The notes under the pieces: generated by a model | What the model saw: the letters and a program-made list of their open reading frames with translations, nothing else | Told to the model about the DNA's origin: nothing | Database searches by the model: none | Assembly (NCBI RefSeq): GCF_014137945.1 | Contig: NZ_JACGWX010000006.1 | Location: 146,961-210,960, forward strand | Length of the DNA stretch: 64,000 bases | Direction: 5' to 3' | Origin: Microcella alkalica | GTDB taxonomy: Bacteria > Actinomycetota > Actinomycetes > Actinomycetales > Microbacteriaceae | Position numbers and translations under genes: made by a program | Shown here: positions 1-8,194 of the stretch, piece by piece | Layout of the letters: each line of letters starts with the position of its first letter | Numbering within the stretch: the first letter of the stretch is position 1

Positions 1-1196
1 GGCGCACCGCGCTCTCCGTCATCTCCTCGGCGCTCGCCGTCGTGCTCGTGAGCGGCGCCTCAGTCGCGGCGATCACGCTCGGCCAGCTCGATGCCAACAT
101 CGACCAGGTCGTCCTCACGGGAGCCGACGGCGAGGCCCGCGAGATCCCGCAGGTCGGCCAGTGGGAGGGCGGCTTCAACGTCCTGCTCGTCGGCGTCGAC
201 AACGCCGAGGGGCAGCGGGACGCCGGGCAGCGGGAGGCGACGCTCAACGACGTCAACATCCTCATCCACGTCGCGGAGGACCAGCAGTCGGCGGTCGCCG
301 TGTCGATCCCGCGCGACCTGGTCGTGCCCATCCCCGAGTGCCCGTTGCCCGACGGCCGCACCTCGTTCGCGATGAGCGCCCAGCCCTTCAACTCGGCATT
401 CGGCGTCGGCGGCCTCAACTGCGTCGTCCTGGCGGCCGAGGCGCTCACTGGGCTGGAGATCCCCTACGCAGGCACGATCTCCTTCGACGGCGTCGCGTTG
501 ATGTCGACCGCCGTCGGCGGCGTCGATGTCTGCATCGACGCGCCCATCCGCGACCCGTTCGCCGGACTCGACCTGCCGACCGCGGGCACGCACACGGTCG
601 AGGGGTACACCGCCCTCGCGTTCCTGCGCACGCGCTTCGGGATCGGCGACGGCTCCGACCTCAGTCGCATCTCCAACCAGCAGGTGTACATGTCGTCGCT
701 CATGCGCACGCTGCAGGCGGAGGGAACGCTCACCGATCCTTCGAAGCTCTACGGTCTCGCCCAGGTGGCGACCAAGGCGATGTCGCTCTCGTCGAGCCTC
801 GCGAGCCTCGACACGATGGTCTCGATGGCGCTCGTGCTCAAGGACATCCCGACCGAGCGCATCACGTTCGTGCAGTACCCCGCGACGACGGGGCTCGGCG
901 GGGTCTACGCGAGCAAGGCTGCACCGCTCGAGGATCTCGCCGACGCGCTGTTCGAGAAGATCCGCAACGACGAGCCGATCCTGCTCGCCGAGGGCTCGAC
1001 CGGCACCGGGTCGACGATCGACCCGAACGCGCCGGCGCCCGTTCCCTCCCCGATCGAGACGGCGACGGCTGCCCCTGCGCCGAGCGCATCCCCCGCCGTC
1101 CCGCCCCCGCCCGGCGAGGAGCCCACCGAATCCGAGGTCCTCGACGGAGTCCTCGGTCAGACCGCCGCGCAGCAGACCTGCTCGGTCGCGAACTAG
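1..1196 (+). CDS. LytR-CpsA-Psr (LCP) family cell-wall ligase, 5' truncated
   Basis: LCP enzymes are membrane-anchored phosphotransferases that attach undecaprenyl-linked glycopolymers to peptidoglycan outside the cell. The frame is open from the first bases of the window and begins inside the single N-terminal membrane helix (RTALSVISSALAVVLVSG), so the true start lies upstream. The LCP core follows: GGFNVLLVGVDN, the SIPRDLVVPIP block with its conserved arginine, then AVGGVDVCIDAPI and FLRTRFGIGDGSDLSRISNQQ, with the Arg-rich motifs that bind the pyrophosphate lipid in this family. The C-terminus is a Pro/Ala/Ser-rich tail of about 60 residues. It lies 13 bases before a close paralogue with the same architecture, so this is a tandem duplication. 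The family call is secure; the polymer attached is unknown. Confidence 0.93.
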   Translation, partial: RTALSVISSALAVVLVSGASVAAITLGQLDANIDQVVLTGADGEAREIPQVGQWEGGFNVLLVGVDNAEGQRDAGQREATLNDVNILIHVAEDQQSAVAVSIPRDLVVPIPECPLPDGRTSFAMSAQPFNSAFGVGGLNCVVLAAEALTGLEIPYAGTISFDGVALMSTAVGGVDVCIDAPIRDPFAGLDLPTAGTHTVEGYTALAFLRTRFGIGDGSDLSRISNQQVYMSSLMRTLQAEGTLTDPSKLYGLAQVATKAMSLSSSLASLDTMVSMALVLKDIPTERITFVQYPATTGLGGVYASKAAPLEDLADALFEKIRNDEPILLAEGSTGTGSTIDPNAPAPVPSPIETATAAPAPSASPAVPPPPGEEPTESEVLDGVLGQTAAQQTCSVAN

Positions 1197-1209
1197 GCGG
1201 CCTGCGACG

Positions 1210-2481
1210 ATGGCCGAGTCGAGACGTCGGAATCGCTCCGGGCTCCGCGCCGAGGCGGCGGAGGTGCGGCACGGCCGGCTGAAACGCTCATCGGGGTGGC
1301 GCACGGCCCTGTCGGCGGTGGCCGGGGTGCTCGCGGTCGTGCTCGTGAGCGGAGCATCCGTCGCCGCGATCGCGGCCTACCAGCTGGGCAGCGGCATCGA
1401 CTCGGTCGACCTCGGCGGGGAGGTGCCCGCCGTCGGCGACTGGGAGGGCGGCTTCAATGTCCTCATCGTCGGCATCGACAACGCCGAGGGCCAGGCCGAC
1501 ACGGCCGAGCGCGAGGCGACCCTCAACGATGTGAACATGCTGGTTCACGTCGCGGAGGATCAGCAGTCGGCCGTCGCGGTGTCGATCCCGCGCGACCTCA
1601 TGGTGCCCATCCCCGATTGCGAGTCCGAGGATGGCACGAGTACCGAGGCGATCGAGCTCGCGCAGATCAACCAGGCCTACGACCTCGGCGGCCTGCCGTG
1701 CGTCGTCGACACGATCGAGCTCCTGACCGGGCTCGAGGTGCCGTACGCCGGCACGATCTCGTTCGACGGGGTCGCGCGGATGTCCTCCGCCGTCGGCGGC
1801 GTCGAGGTCTGCATCGACGCCCCCATCTCCGATCCGTTCACCGGGCTGGACCTTCCGACGGCGGGCGCCCACACGGTCGAGGGGTATGAGGCCCTCGCGT
1901 TCCTCCGGACGCGCTACACGATCGGCGACGGCGGCGACCTCGGCCGCATCTCCAACCAGCAGGTCTACCTGTCGTCGATGATCAGGAAGGTGCAGAGCGA
2001 GGGCGTGCTCACCGATCTCGGCGCGCTCTACGGGCTCGCGAAGGTCACCACCGAGTCGATGCAGCTGTCGACGAGCCTCCAGCCCCTCGACACGATGGTG
2101 GCGATGGCGCGCGTGCTCGCCGACATGCCGACTGAGAACATCGTCTTCGTGCAGTACCCGGGCGAGGTCGTGGTGTCCGGTCAGCTCGAGGGCCGCGTGC
2201 TGCCCCTCGAGGACGAGGCGACCGAGCTCATGCGCCTCATCGAGAGCGACGAGCGCTTCATCCCCGACGAGCCCCAGAGCGGGACGGTCGCCGACCCGAG
2301 CGCGCCCGCTCCGGCGCCGAGCGCGCCCGGCGGGGCGACGGCCGAGCCTGCTCCGTCCGCGTCGACCGACCCGTCGGCGGCGCCCTCCGGCTCACCGAGC
2401 GCGGCCCCTGGCCCCGAGGTGCTCGAGAACGTGCCGGGTCAGACGGCAGCCGATCGGCGCTGCTCGGCCTCGAACGGCTGA
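1210..2481 (+). CDS. LytR-CpsA-Psr (LCP) family cell-wall ligase, second tandem copy
   Basis: A complete 423-residue paralogue of the preceding gene. I chose the ATG at 1210 because it gives a short basic cytoplasmic segment (MAESRRRNRSGLR) before the membrane helix GWRTALSAVAGVLAVVLVSG; a much longer in-frame extension runs antisense-like through the upstream gene. The LCP domain shows GGFNVLIVGIDN, SIPRDLMVPIPD, AVGGVEVCIDAPI and FLRTRYTIGDGGDLGRISNQQ. The C-terminal 70 residues are Pro/Ala/Ser-rich and probably span the wall. The catalytic core is nearly the same as in copy one; the copies differ mostly in the DG-rich loop after the SIPRD motif and in the tail. It should transfer a wall glycopolymer to peptidoglycan on the outer membrane face. 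The 13-base gap suggests co-transcription. Confidence 0.93.
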   Translation: MAESRRRNRSGLRAEAAEVRHGRLKRSSGWRTALSAVAGVLAVVLVSGASVAAIAAYQLGSGIDSVDLGGEVPAVGDWEGGFNVLIVGIDNAEGQADTAEREATLNDVNMLVHVAEDQQSAVAVSIPRDLMVPIPDCESEDGTSTEAIELAQINQAYDLGGLPCVVDTIELLTGLEVPYAGTISFDGVARMSSAVGGVEVCIDAPISDPFTGLDLPTAGAHTVEGYEALAFLRTRYTIGDGGDLGRISNQQVYLSSMIRKVQSEGVLTDLGALYGLAKVTTESMQLSTSLQPLDTMVAMARVLADMPTENIVFVQYPGEVVVSGQLEGRVLPLEDEATELMRLIESDERFIPDEPQSGTVADPSAPAPAPSAPGGATAEPAPSASTDPSAAPSGSPSAAPGPEVLENVPGQTAADRRCSASNG

Positions 2482-2529
2482 GCGCGAGCATCCGCCCCGC
2501 ACCGGCTATAGTGGTGGAGGCTCACGCCA

Positions 2530-2619
2530 GGAGACGTCGCATAGTCCGGCCGAGTGCACCACCCTGCTAAGGTGGAGTCCCCGTTTAGGGGACCGAGGGT
2601 TCAAATCCCTCCGTCTCCG
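2530..2619 (+). tRNA. tRNA-Ser(GCU)
   Basis: The acceptor arms GGAGACG (2530-2536) and CGTCTCC (2612-2618) pair perfectly and G2619 is the discriminator base. The anticodon stem CCACC/GGTGG encloses loop CTGCTAA, giving anticodon GCT at 2566-2568. There is a long variable arm (GTCCCC/GGGGAC), as expected for a class II serine tRNA, and the T arm contains GGGTTCAAATCCC. CCA is not encoded. Confidence 0.97.
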
Positions 2620-2632
2620 CTGCGTTTATTGG

Positions 2633-2657
2633 TTCCGCCGCCGCTTCTGCGGCGGAA
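2633..2657 (+). terminator. Terminator-like hairpin after tRNA-Ser
   Basis: A perfect 9-bp stem, TTCCGCCGC (2633-2641) with GCGGCGGAA (2649-2657), closes a 7-base loop 13 bases after the tRNA. No T-run follows, so it is a terminator candidate rather than a textbook intrinsic one. Confidence 0.5.
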
Positions 2658-2823
2658 CGCCTCCCCTCGGGGCCGACCTTGTCGTCGGCGCTGCTCCGGC
2701 CTGACCTCTTCAACGGTGTTCCCGCCGCGTGGCGGCTCCTCCACATGAGCGCGGGTCATCCACCGCGCCCACTGTTCGCCGGTCATGGCTTTCGAGACGC
2801 GACGACGACGCCACGATCGCGTC

Positions 2824-3345
2824 ATGGGAATCCGCTACTACGCCTACGCCTTCGATGCCGAGCTCGCACAGCAGGCGATCAACGATCCGCACAGCATCCT
2901 CTCCAGCGATCCGCTCGCCGACGCCTGGGGGTTGGAGCCGCACGCGAGATCGAGCGTCGCGGTGTTCGAGCAGGTCCCTCCGCGGTGCGACATGCTCTAT
3001 CTCGACAAGGCGTGGTCGGCCCTTCAAGCACTCACGAGGCCGGGCCCTGGGGGGCTCGCATCCGAATCCGCGTACCGGATGTTCGAGGGCAATGTGACCA
3101 TGCACGGGCTGGGCTGGGAACCGTGGGTGCGGGTGATCCTGCCGGAGGAGGTGCCCGGCATCCGCGACCAGCTGCGCGAGGTGGATGAGAAGCGGATCGA
3201 CGATTGGGCTCGAGCGTGGCGTAGCCCTCACGGCGCGACCGACGAGGAGGAACGCCGCTACGTCCTCCACTATCTGGAGCGAGCACGGGAGTTCGTCGAG
3301 TCGCTCGCGGCTGAGGGCCGCGGGATGGTCTACCTCATCGGGTGA
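2824..3345 (+). CDS. DUF1877 family (YfbM-like) protein
   Basis: A 173-residue protein matching the DUF1877/YfbM family. These begin with MGI followed by alternating aromatics and contain a central Leu/Asp-rich motif (here PPRCDMLYLDKAWSALQALT) and a C-terminal long helix. I chose the ATG at 2824 (MGIRYYAYAF) over an in-frame ATG 39 bases upstream because the family starts this way. Biochemical function is unknown for the family; it is cytosolic with no signal or membrane segment. It stands alone between tRNA-Ser and a toxin-antitoxin pair. Confidence 0.8.
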   Translation: MGIRYYAYAFDAELAQQAINDPHSILSSDPLADAWGLEPHARSSVAVFEQVPPRCDMLYLDKAWSALQALTRPGPGGLASESAYRMFEGNVTMHGLGWEPWVRVILPEEVPGIRDQLREVDEKRIDDWARAWRSPHGATDEEERRYVLHYLERAREFVESLAAEGRGMVYLIG

Positions 3346-3420
3346 TCGGGCGAAAATGCGGGGTTCGCGCGTGCACGTCTCCTCATATCGCAGTTGTGCG
3401 ATGATCTCGCCAGTGCGATC

Positions 3421-3750
3421 ATGAACCCGACTGACGTCGAGTTGCACGACGAAATCGAAGCGTGGCTCAGCCGTCTGGGTCAACGCGACTGGGACCGGGT
3501 CGCGGTGATCATCGACAGGCTGGCGACCTCGGGTGCGGCAGTTCGCATGCCGTTATCTCGCTCGCTCGGCGATGGTCTGTTCGAACTCCGGTTCACGCTC
3601 CGGCAGACCGCGAGACGCATCACCTACCGGTTCACGAAAGATGGGCGGATCGTCCTACTGACGACCTTCCGCAAGCAGCGTGGTAACGAGCGGCATGAGG
3701 TTGCTCGCGCGAAGCGCGTTGCCGCACAATGCGCAATCGAGTACCCGTGA
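3421..3750 (+). CDS. HigB/Gp49-like RelE-superfamily toxin
   Basis: A 109-residue protein of the phage Gp49-like/HigB group of the RelE/ParE superfamily, typically ribosome-dependent mRNA interferases. Visible family features are an N-terminal helical pair (ELHDEIEAWLSRL), the motif PLSRSLGDGLFELRFT, and TARRITYRFTKDGRIVLLTTFRKQR, where the basic residues near the C-terminus are typical of the active surface. I used the ATG at 3421; an in-frame TTG at 3394 would add nine residues with no better ribosome site. The stop codon overlaps the start of the next gene by one base (TGATG), the toxin-first order of HigBA systems. Confidence 0.85.
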   Translation: MNPTDVELHDEIEAWLSRLGQRDWDRVAVIIDRLATSGAAVRMPLSRSLGDGLFELRFTLRQTARRITYRFTKDGRIVLLTTFRKQRGNERHEVARAKRVAAQCAIEYP

Positions 3751-4082
3751 TGGAGGGCATGATGGCGAACTACTCCCGTTGGGAAGATGTGAAGCAGCGG
3801 CGGGGTGCGGTGGGCGACGAAGTCCGCGGCGAAGTCGAACAGGATCTCGCGCTCGGGCAGTTGATCTACGACCTGCGAACCTCGGCCGGGCTCAGTCAGC
3901 GAGAGCTTGCCGCGCGCATGAAGACGACCCAGTCAGTGATCTCGCGACTCGAGGAGGGCGGCGGAGCGCGAAACAGGATCGACACACTCGCCCGGCTCGC
4001 CACGGCACTCGGGCGTCACCTCGTCCTCTCGTTCCCGGAGAAGGTCTCCGCGCACACCGCCGACTCCGTCCAGGTCACCTGA
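3750..4082 (+). CDS. HigA-like XRE-family antitoxin
   Basis: A 110-residue helix-turn-helix protein that should neutralise the upstream toxin and repress the pair. The N-terminal 40 residues are charged (SRWEDVKQRRGAVGDEVRGEVEQDLALG). The HTH_3 domain follows, with helix 2/3 residues LSQRELAARMKTTQSVISRLEEGGG and the closing RIDTLARLATALG. I chose the ATG at 3750 because it overlaps the toxin stop by one base; an ATG nine bases on and another upstream start at 3729 are possible. The pairing and order support a type II toxin-antitoxin operon. Confidence 0.87.
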   Translation: MEGMMANYSRWEDVKQRRGAVGDEVRGEVEQDLALGQLIYDLRTSAGLSQRELAARMKTTQSVISRLEEGGGARNRIDTLARLATALGRHLVLSFPEKVSAHTADSVQVT

Positions 4083-4105
4083 GCGAGTCGCCCCGCTCCT
4101 GCGGG

Positions 4106-5824
4106 TCAAGCTGAGTGCGGGATGCAGACCGTCACGGTCGTGCCGCGGCCCGGCTCGCTCTCGAGGGCGACCTCGCCGCCGTGCGCGTCGACGATCGCCT
4201 TGACGATCGCGAGGCCGAGTCCGATGCCCCTGATGGCGGATGCTCGGGCCTGGGCCGCGCGGAAGAACTGCTCGAACAGCCGCTCCTGATCCTCCGGGGC
4301 GATTCCGACACCCGTGTCGCTCACGACGAGGTGGAGGTGGTCGGCGTCACCGCTGACGGAGACGCTCACGCTCCCGCCCGCCGGCGTGTACCGCACGGCG
4401 TTGGTGACGAGATTCTCCGCGACCTGCGCCATCCTCAAGGGGTCGAATCGCCCCTCGACGGGCCCCCCGACGACGTCTAGCGAGACGCCTTTCTCCTCCG
4501 CCTCCGGTCGGAGGGCAGCCACAACATCTCGGGCGATCATCCCCAGGTCTGTTCGTGAGCGCGAGACTGATAGTGACGTCGAACGGGTGCTGGCCGCCAG
4601 CAGGAGGTCGTGCACGAGGAGCTGCTGACGACGGATGTTGCGTTCCATCACCCCGAGCCAGCTGACCACCTCGGGGTCGAACTGGTCGGACCGCTCCATG
4701 ATGATCTCGAGGAAGCCGGCGAGTGTCGTCAAGGGTGTTCTGAGCTCGTGCGAGACCGTCCCAATGAAGGCGTCCTTCGCGTCGATCGCCTCGATGAGGT
4801 CGGTCACATCGCTCACCAGGATGACGTTTGCGATGTGCTCGTCGGCTTTCGTTCTCACGGCACAGGACGACACGGAGATCGCGCGTTGCCTGGTACCGGG
4901 ATCGCCGATCCAGATGAGCTGGTCCGTGGTGTACTCGCCTCGCGATACCCGGTTGAGCATCCGGTCTTCGACGCTGATCTCCGTGACTCGGTCCATCCCG
5001 AACGTGGGGACCGACTGGAACGTCTCCCAGGGGTCGCGTCCGCGCGACGTGAGTACCGGGCTGTCCCTCAGCGCGCGGTTCATCAAGAGAAGGTCTCCAG
5101 TCGGCGACATCACAACGATGCCCGCGTCGAGCGAGTCCAGAACTTCGCTGAGAAGCGTCCGGGCGCGTTCCGTCTCATGGGCCGCTTCCGAACGGCGGTG
5201 CTGCTCTTCGATGAGCGAAGCCTGGCGACTTCCGATGAGTTCTGCCATGGCGAGAGCGGCGGCTGCGGCGAAGAAGGCGACGGCGGGGAAGACGACGATC
5301 ACAACTATCGTTCGCTCCGCCATCGTGTCGGTGAGACCTCCCGCGATGATGAGTGCGATGTCGGGCGTGACGACGGCGAGCACCGCGGGGACCATGAGCA
5401 GGAGGGTTCGACGTGATGCGGCTAAGCCGAACCACGCGGCGGGGATCATGAGCATCATGATCATCGGATTCGTCACGCCACCGGTTGCCTCGAGTCGAAG
5501 AGAGACAAACGCCAGGAAATCGGCGATTGGCATCGCGAGCATCCACGGGCGATATGCGGTGTCGTCGAAGACGGGCAGGTAGGGAACGATCGTCGACAGC
5601 ACGATGAGCGCGAATCCGACGCCGTAGGGCGCACTCATGACGACTTCGGGTGAGATCGCGAGTAAGAGCAACGTTGCGATGAGGAAGAGCAGGAAGAACG
5701 TCGTCTGCAGCAGACGACCAGTGAATCGGGGGCTCAGCAACGGGCGCATAGTGGTCGGCGGATCGACGGCGGTCGACAATGTCCCCCCTTGGTGAACGAT
5801 CGGACCCAGCATAGGCACCGGCAT
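4106..5824 (-). CDS. Membrane sensor histidine kinase with PAS domain (orphan)
   Basis: A 572-residue sensor kinase. Residues about 38-195 form roughly six hydrophobic membrane segments with no large extracellular loop, pointing to sensing in or near the membrane. A coiled linker (about 200-230) leads to a PAS domain (about 225-345). The HisKA motif FIGTVSHELRTPL places the phospho-acceptor at about His359, and the HATPase domain shows NLVTNAVRYTP, DTGVGIAPEDQERLFEQFF and GIGLGLAIVKAIVDAHGG. The start is uncertain: the ATG at 5824 has no clear ribosome site, and an in-frame ATG at 5749 just before the first helix is equally plausible. No response regulator is adjacent; the neighbours are tRNA-Arg upstream and the convergent HigBA pair, so its partner must be elsewhere. 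Confidence 0.9.
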   Translation of the reverse strand: MPVPMLGPIVHQGGTLSTAVDPPTTMRPLLSPRFTGRLLQTTFFLLFLIATLLLLAISPEVVMSAPYGVGFALIVLSTIVPYLPVFDDTAYRPWMLAMPIADFLAFVSLRLEATGGVTNPMIMMLMIPAAWFGLAASRRTLLLMVPAVLAVVTPDIALIIAGGLTDTMAERTIVVIVVFPAVAFFAAAAALAMAELIGSRQASLIEEQHRRSEAAHETERARTLLSEVLDSLDAGIVVMSPTGDLLLMNRALRDSPVLTSRGRDPWETFQSVPTFGMDRVTEISVEDRMLNRVSRGEYTTDQLIWIGDPGTRQRAISVSSCAVRTKADEHIANVILVSDVTDLIEAIDAKDAFIGTVSHELRTPLTTLAGFLEIIMERSDQFDPEVVSWLGVMERNIRRQQLLVHDLLLAASTRSTSLSVSRSRTDLGMIARDVVAALRPEAEEKGVSLDVVGGPVEGRFDPLRMAQVAENLVTNAVRYTPAGGSVSVSVSGDADHLHLVVSDTGVGIAPEDQERLFEQFFRAAQARASAIRGIGLGLAIVKAIVDAHGGEVALESEPGRGTTVTVCIPHSA

Positions 5825-5904
5825 GGTCGCGAGCCGGTCGTGTTGCCGCGATTCGCGACCCTCTTGCGTCGCTGATATGCTCGCTCAGTCGCGAAAGTGA
5901 CAGT

Positions 5905-5977
5905 GCGCCCGTAGCTCAATGGATAGAGCATCTGACTACGGATCAGAAGGTTAGGGGTTCGAGTCCCTTCGGGCGCG
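5905..5977 (+). tRNA. tRNA-Arg(ACG), island integration site
   Basis: Acceptor arms GCGCCCG (5905-5911) and CGGGCGC (5970-5976) pair, with discriminator G5977. The anticodon loop in CTGACTACGGATCAG gives anticodon ACG, and the T arm is AGGGGTTCGAGTCCCTT. The tRNA is intact. Its 3' half is repeated exactly at 54816-54855, which identifies it as the attachment site of the island to its right. Confidence 0.97.
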
Positions 5978-5982
5978 CAGAT
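5943..5982 (+). repeat. Left attachment site (attL), 40-bp direct repeat within tRNA-Arg
   Basis: Forty bases, from the anticodon-stem 3' strand of tRNA-Arg to 5 bases past its end, are identical to 54816-54855. Tyrosine integrases commonly use tRNA 3' ends as attB and regenerate the tRNA from the element's copy. Identity ends at 5982/54855, where the flanks diverge (ACCCC against CGGAA). Confidence 0.93.
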
Positions 5983-6016
5983 ACCCCGGAGGATCGTTGA
6001 TCTTCCGGGGTTTTTC
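5983..6016 (+). terminator. Rho-independent terminator after tRNA-Arg
   Basis: ACCCCGGAGGAT pairs with ATCTTCCGGGGT (one mismatch) around a short loop and is followed by a T-run (GGGGTTTTTCG). It begins at the first island base after the repeat, so the island supplies the terminator now serving the tRNA. Confidence 0.85.
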
Positions 6017-6206
6017 GTTGCGGTTCTTTCCGCATGCGGCTGAGCATCTCGGTGGAGTCACGTCTACGCAACACTTTGGCCGCTCCAGCTTGTTGGGGAA
6101 ACCCGAAAAATGCCCGTGCCTGCGTGCCTAAAGCGGTGCTCTTCGGACGATAACGGGTGGGCCCCCGCGAGCCTCACGCTCACCAATGCGCCCTCCTCAC
6201 GGCGAC

Positions 6207-7733
6207 TTAGAGGTTGGGTGCTTGGCCGTTGAGTACTTGAGCGAGCAGGACGTGTTTCCGCACTTTCCCGGTTGCCGTCCGGGGGAGATCCTCGAGCACA
6301 TCGACGGTCCGAGGAACTTTGTACCGGGCGAGAGTGGACGATAGTTGCTCGACGAACCAGTCGCGATCGAGGCGCGCTCCCGGCTCGAGCGTGACCAAGG
6401 CGTGAGGGACCTCTCCCCATCGCTCGTGCGGTACGCCGATGACAGCAGCGCCAGTCACGCCAGGGATAGTCAGGATCGCGTGCTCAACCTCGGCGCAGTA
6501 GATGTTCTCGCCTCCCGAGATGATCATGTCTTTCGAGCGCCCGACAATGGTCAGGAAGCCGGCCTCATCGATGATGCCGACATCTCCCGTACGCAGCCAC
6601 CCGTCATCCGTGAACGCTGACGACGTCGCAATCGGGTCTTGCCAGTAGCCCGAGAACACATTCGGGCCCCGGACCTCGATCTCTCCCGCAGCATCGTGCG
6701 CGGATTCGCCAATGCGGACTTCGGTAAAGAAATGAGCCAATCCGCTGCTCTGCCCGTGGGTAGAGGAGTACTGCGATGGCAGGCACGTCACCCCAGGCGA
6801 GCTCTCTGTCAGGCCGTAACCACTCGAGAACTGCAAACCTCGCCTCTCATATTCGTCTCGGACACGCGACGGCACGGCCGAACCCCCGCACGTCAGACTT
6901 TGAAGTGACGACAGATCGGTCGCATCCCACGTCGGGTCCTCCATGAGCAGCTGGAATGTGGTCGGCACCCCGCTGAGCGAAGTGACGCGGTGCTCTTCGA
7001 TTGCGCGCAGCGCCTGGGAGGGATCGAATCGCTCCTCAAGGAGGAGGAGGCCGCCCTTCAGGAGAGTAGGGAGCGCCCCCATCCCCAGGGCCGCGGCATG
7101 AAAGAGAGGCGAGATCATCAGCGCGCGAGTCTTGGAGGTTACGTCATAGTCGACGATGACGTTGAGCGCATTCCAAGTGAGGTTGCCGTGGGTGAGCACA
7201 GCACCCTTCGGGTGCCCGGTCGTGCCCGAGGTGTAGATGATGACCGCAGGATCGTGGAGATCCACCTCGACGGGCGCTGGTGCACGTCCGTTGTGGAGGA
7301 GTCGCTCATACTCTTCCGCGAGAGGGACGACATCACGGACGCCGGCAGTCTTCGCCGCCGCCTCGCCCGTTGCGCGATGTTCGGGGGACAGGATGAGCAT
7401 CCGAGCACTGGAGTGCTCCAGCTGATAGCTGATCTCGATCTCCGTGAGCCGAGTGTTGAGCGGTACGAATACGGCGCCGAGAAGGGCCGAGGCGAGCATC
7501 GTCTCAATGAGCGAGGGGTGGTTGCTTCCGAGATACGCGACGCGGTCCCCCTTGGCGATTCCCTGCGAGCTCAGACCGCTAGCAAGCCTGTCGATCCGGT
7601 CGGATAGCGCGTCGTATGTCTGGACTTCCCCAGAAAACAGGATCGCGGGTTGCCGGGCAGATTTGGTCCGGCGGTTACGGACCCAGGTCCCGATTCCCGA
7701 GGGCATCGTCGCGCCTGGTCGGAACTGGTTCAT
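6207..7733 (-). CDS. Acyl-CoA synthetase (AMP-forming, ANL superfamily), probable aryl/phenylpropanoid-CoA ligase
   Basis: A 508-residue ANL enzyme that activates a carboxylic acid to its CoA thioester through an acyl-AMP. The P-loop motif is IIYTSGTTGHPKGAVLTHGN, the A5 motif SSGYGLTESSP, then GWLRTGDVGIIDEAGFLTIVGRSKDMIISGGENIYCAEVE, and the C-terminal catalytic lysine in LPRTATGKVRKH. It ends a five-gene minus-strand operon (SDR, amidohydrolase, acyl-CoA dehydrogenase, MaoC, ligase) in which stops and starts mostly overlap; its ATG overlaps the MaoC stop by one base. The neighbours match the phd (Corynebacterium) and cou (Rhodococcus) phenylpropanoid clusters, so p-hydroxycinnamate or hydroxyphenylpropionate is the likeliest substrate. 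That is inferred from context, not from binding-pocket residues. Confidence 0.85.
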   Translation of the reverse strand: MNQFRPGATMPSGIGTWVRNRRTKSARQPAILFSGEVQTYDALSDRIDRLASGLSSQGIAKGDRVAYLGSNHPSLIETMLASALLGAVFVPLNTRLTEIEISYQLEHSSARMLILSPEHRATGEAAAKTAGVRDVVPLAEEYERLLHNGRAPAPVEVDLHDPAVIIYTSGTTGHPKGAVLTHGNLTWNALNVIVDYDVTSKTRALMISPLFHAAALGMGALPTLLKGGLLLLEERFDPSQALRAIEEHRVTSLSGVPTTFQLLMEDPTWDATDLSSLQSLTCGGSAVPSRVRDEYERRGLQFSSGYGLTESSPGVTCLPSQYSSTHGQSSGLAHFFTEVRIGESAHDAAGEIEVRGPNVFSGYWQDPIATSSAFTDDGWLRTGDVGIIDEAGFLTIVGRSKDMIISGGENIYCAEVEHAILTIPGVTGAAVIGVPHERWGEVPHALVTLEPGARLDRDWFVEQLSSTLARYKVPRTVDVLEDLPRTATGKVRKHVLLAQVLNGQAPNL

Positions 7734-8194
7734 CAGACGTAGAAGCGAGCGAGGAACTCAGCGGCGACGGCGGGGCGCTCGCTGCCTTCGAGCTCGATAG
7801 TCATAGCAAGAGTGAGCTGCGCTCCTCCCTTCACCTCCTCGACGTCGGCAAGAACGAAGGACAGCCGGACCCGGGATCCGGCGGCGACCGGACTGACGAA
7901 CCGCACGCGATTGAGCCCATAGTTCACCTTCGTGGTGACTCCGTCAACATCGAAAAGGCTGGTCCACAGAGGGATGAGCAGGGACAGGACGAGGAAACCG
8001 TGTGCAATCGGTGCGCCGAATGGCCCGGCAGCAGCGCGCTCCGGGTCAACGTGGATCCATTGGTGGTCGTCAGTTGCATCGGCAAACAGATCGATCCGGT
8101 CCTGGGGCACTGACATCCACTCGGAGGGCCCGAACTCCTCGCCAATCATCGCGGGGAGGTCGGCGAGCGCGACGGTCGTTTTCTGGATCATCAT
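7733..8194 (-). CDS. MaoC-family acyl-CoA hydratase/dehydratase
   Basis: A 153-residue single hot-dog-fold protein. The MaoC/(R)-hydratase motif is clear: FADATDDHQWIHVDPERA then GPFGAPIAHGFLVLSL, with the Asp and His that act on the CoA thioester. It would add water to the enoyl-CoA formed by the neighbouring ligase and dehydrogenase. An ATG pair at 8194/8191 follows GAAAGGAATCG; I use the first. The start overlaps the stop of the acyl-CoA dehydrogenase by four bases. In phd/cou systems this hydration step precedes dehydrogenation and retro-Claisen cleavage to a hydroxybenzoate. Confidence 0.85.
   Translation of the reverse strand: MMIQKTTVALADLPAMIGEEFGPSEWMSVPQDRIDLFADATDDHQWIHVDPERAAAGPFGAPIAHGFLVLSLLIPLWTSLFDVDGVTTKVNYGLNRVRFVSPVAAGSRVRLSFVLADVEEVKGGAQLTLAMTIELEGSERPAVAAEFLARFYV

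Noticed and set aside
1210..2481. Frameshifted duplicate or pseudogene of the first LCP gene
   Set aside because: The second copy has an intact start, membrane helix, full LCP domain and stop, so both appear functional.
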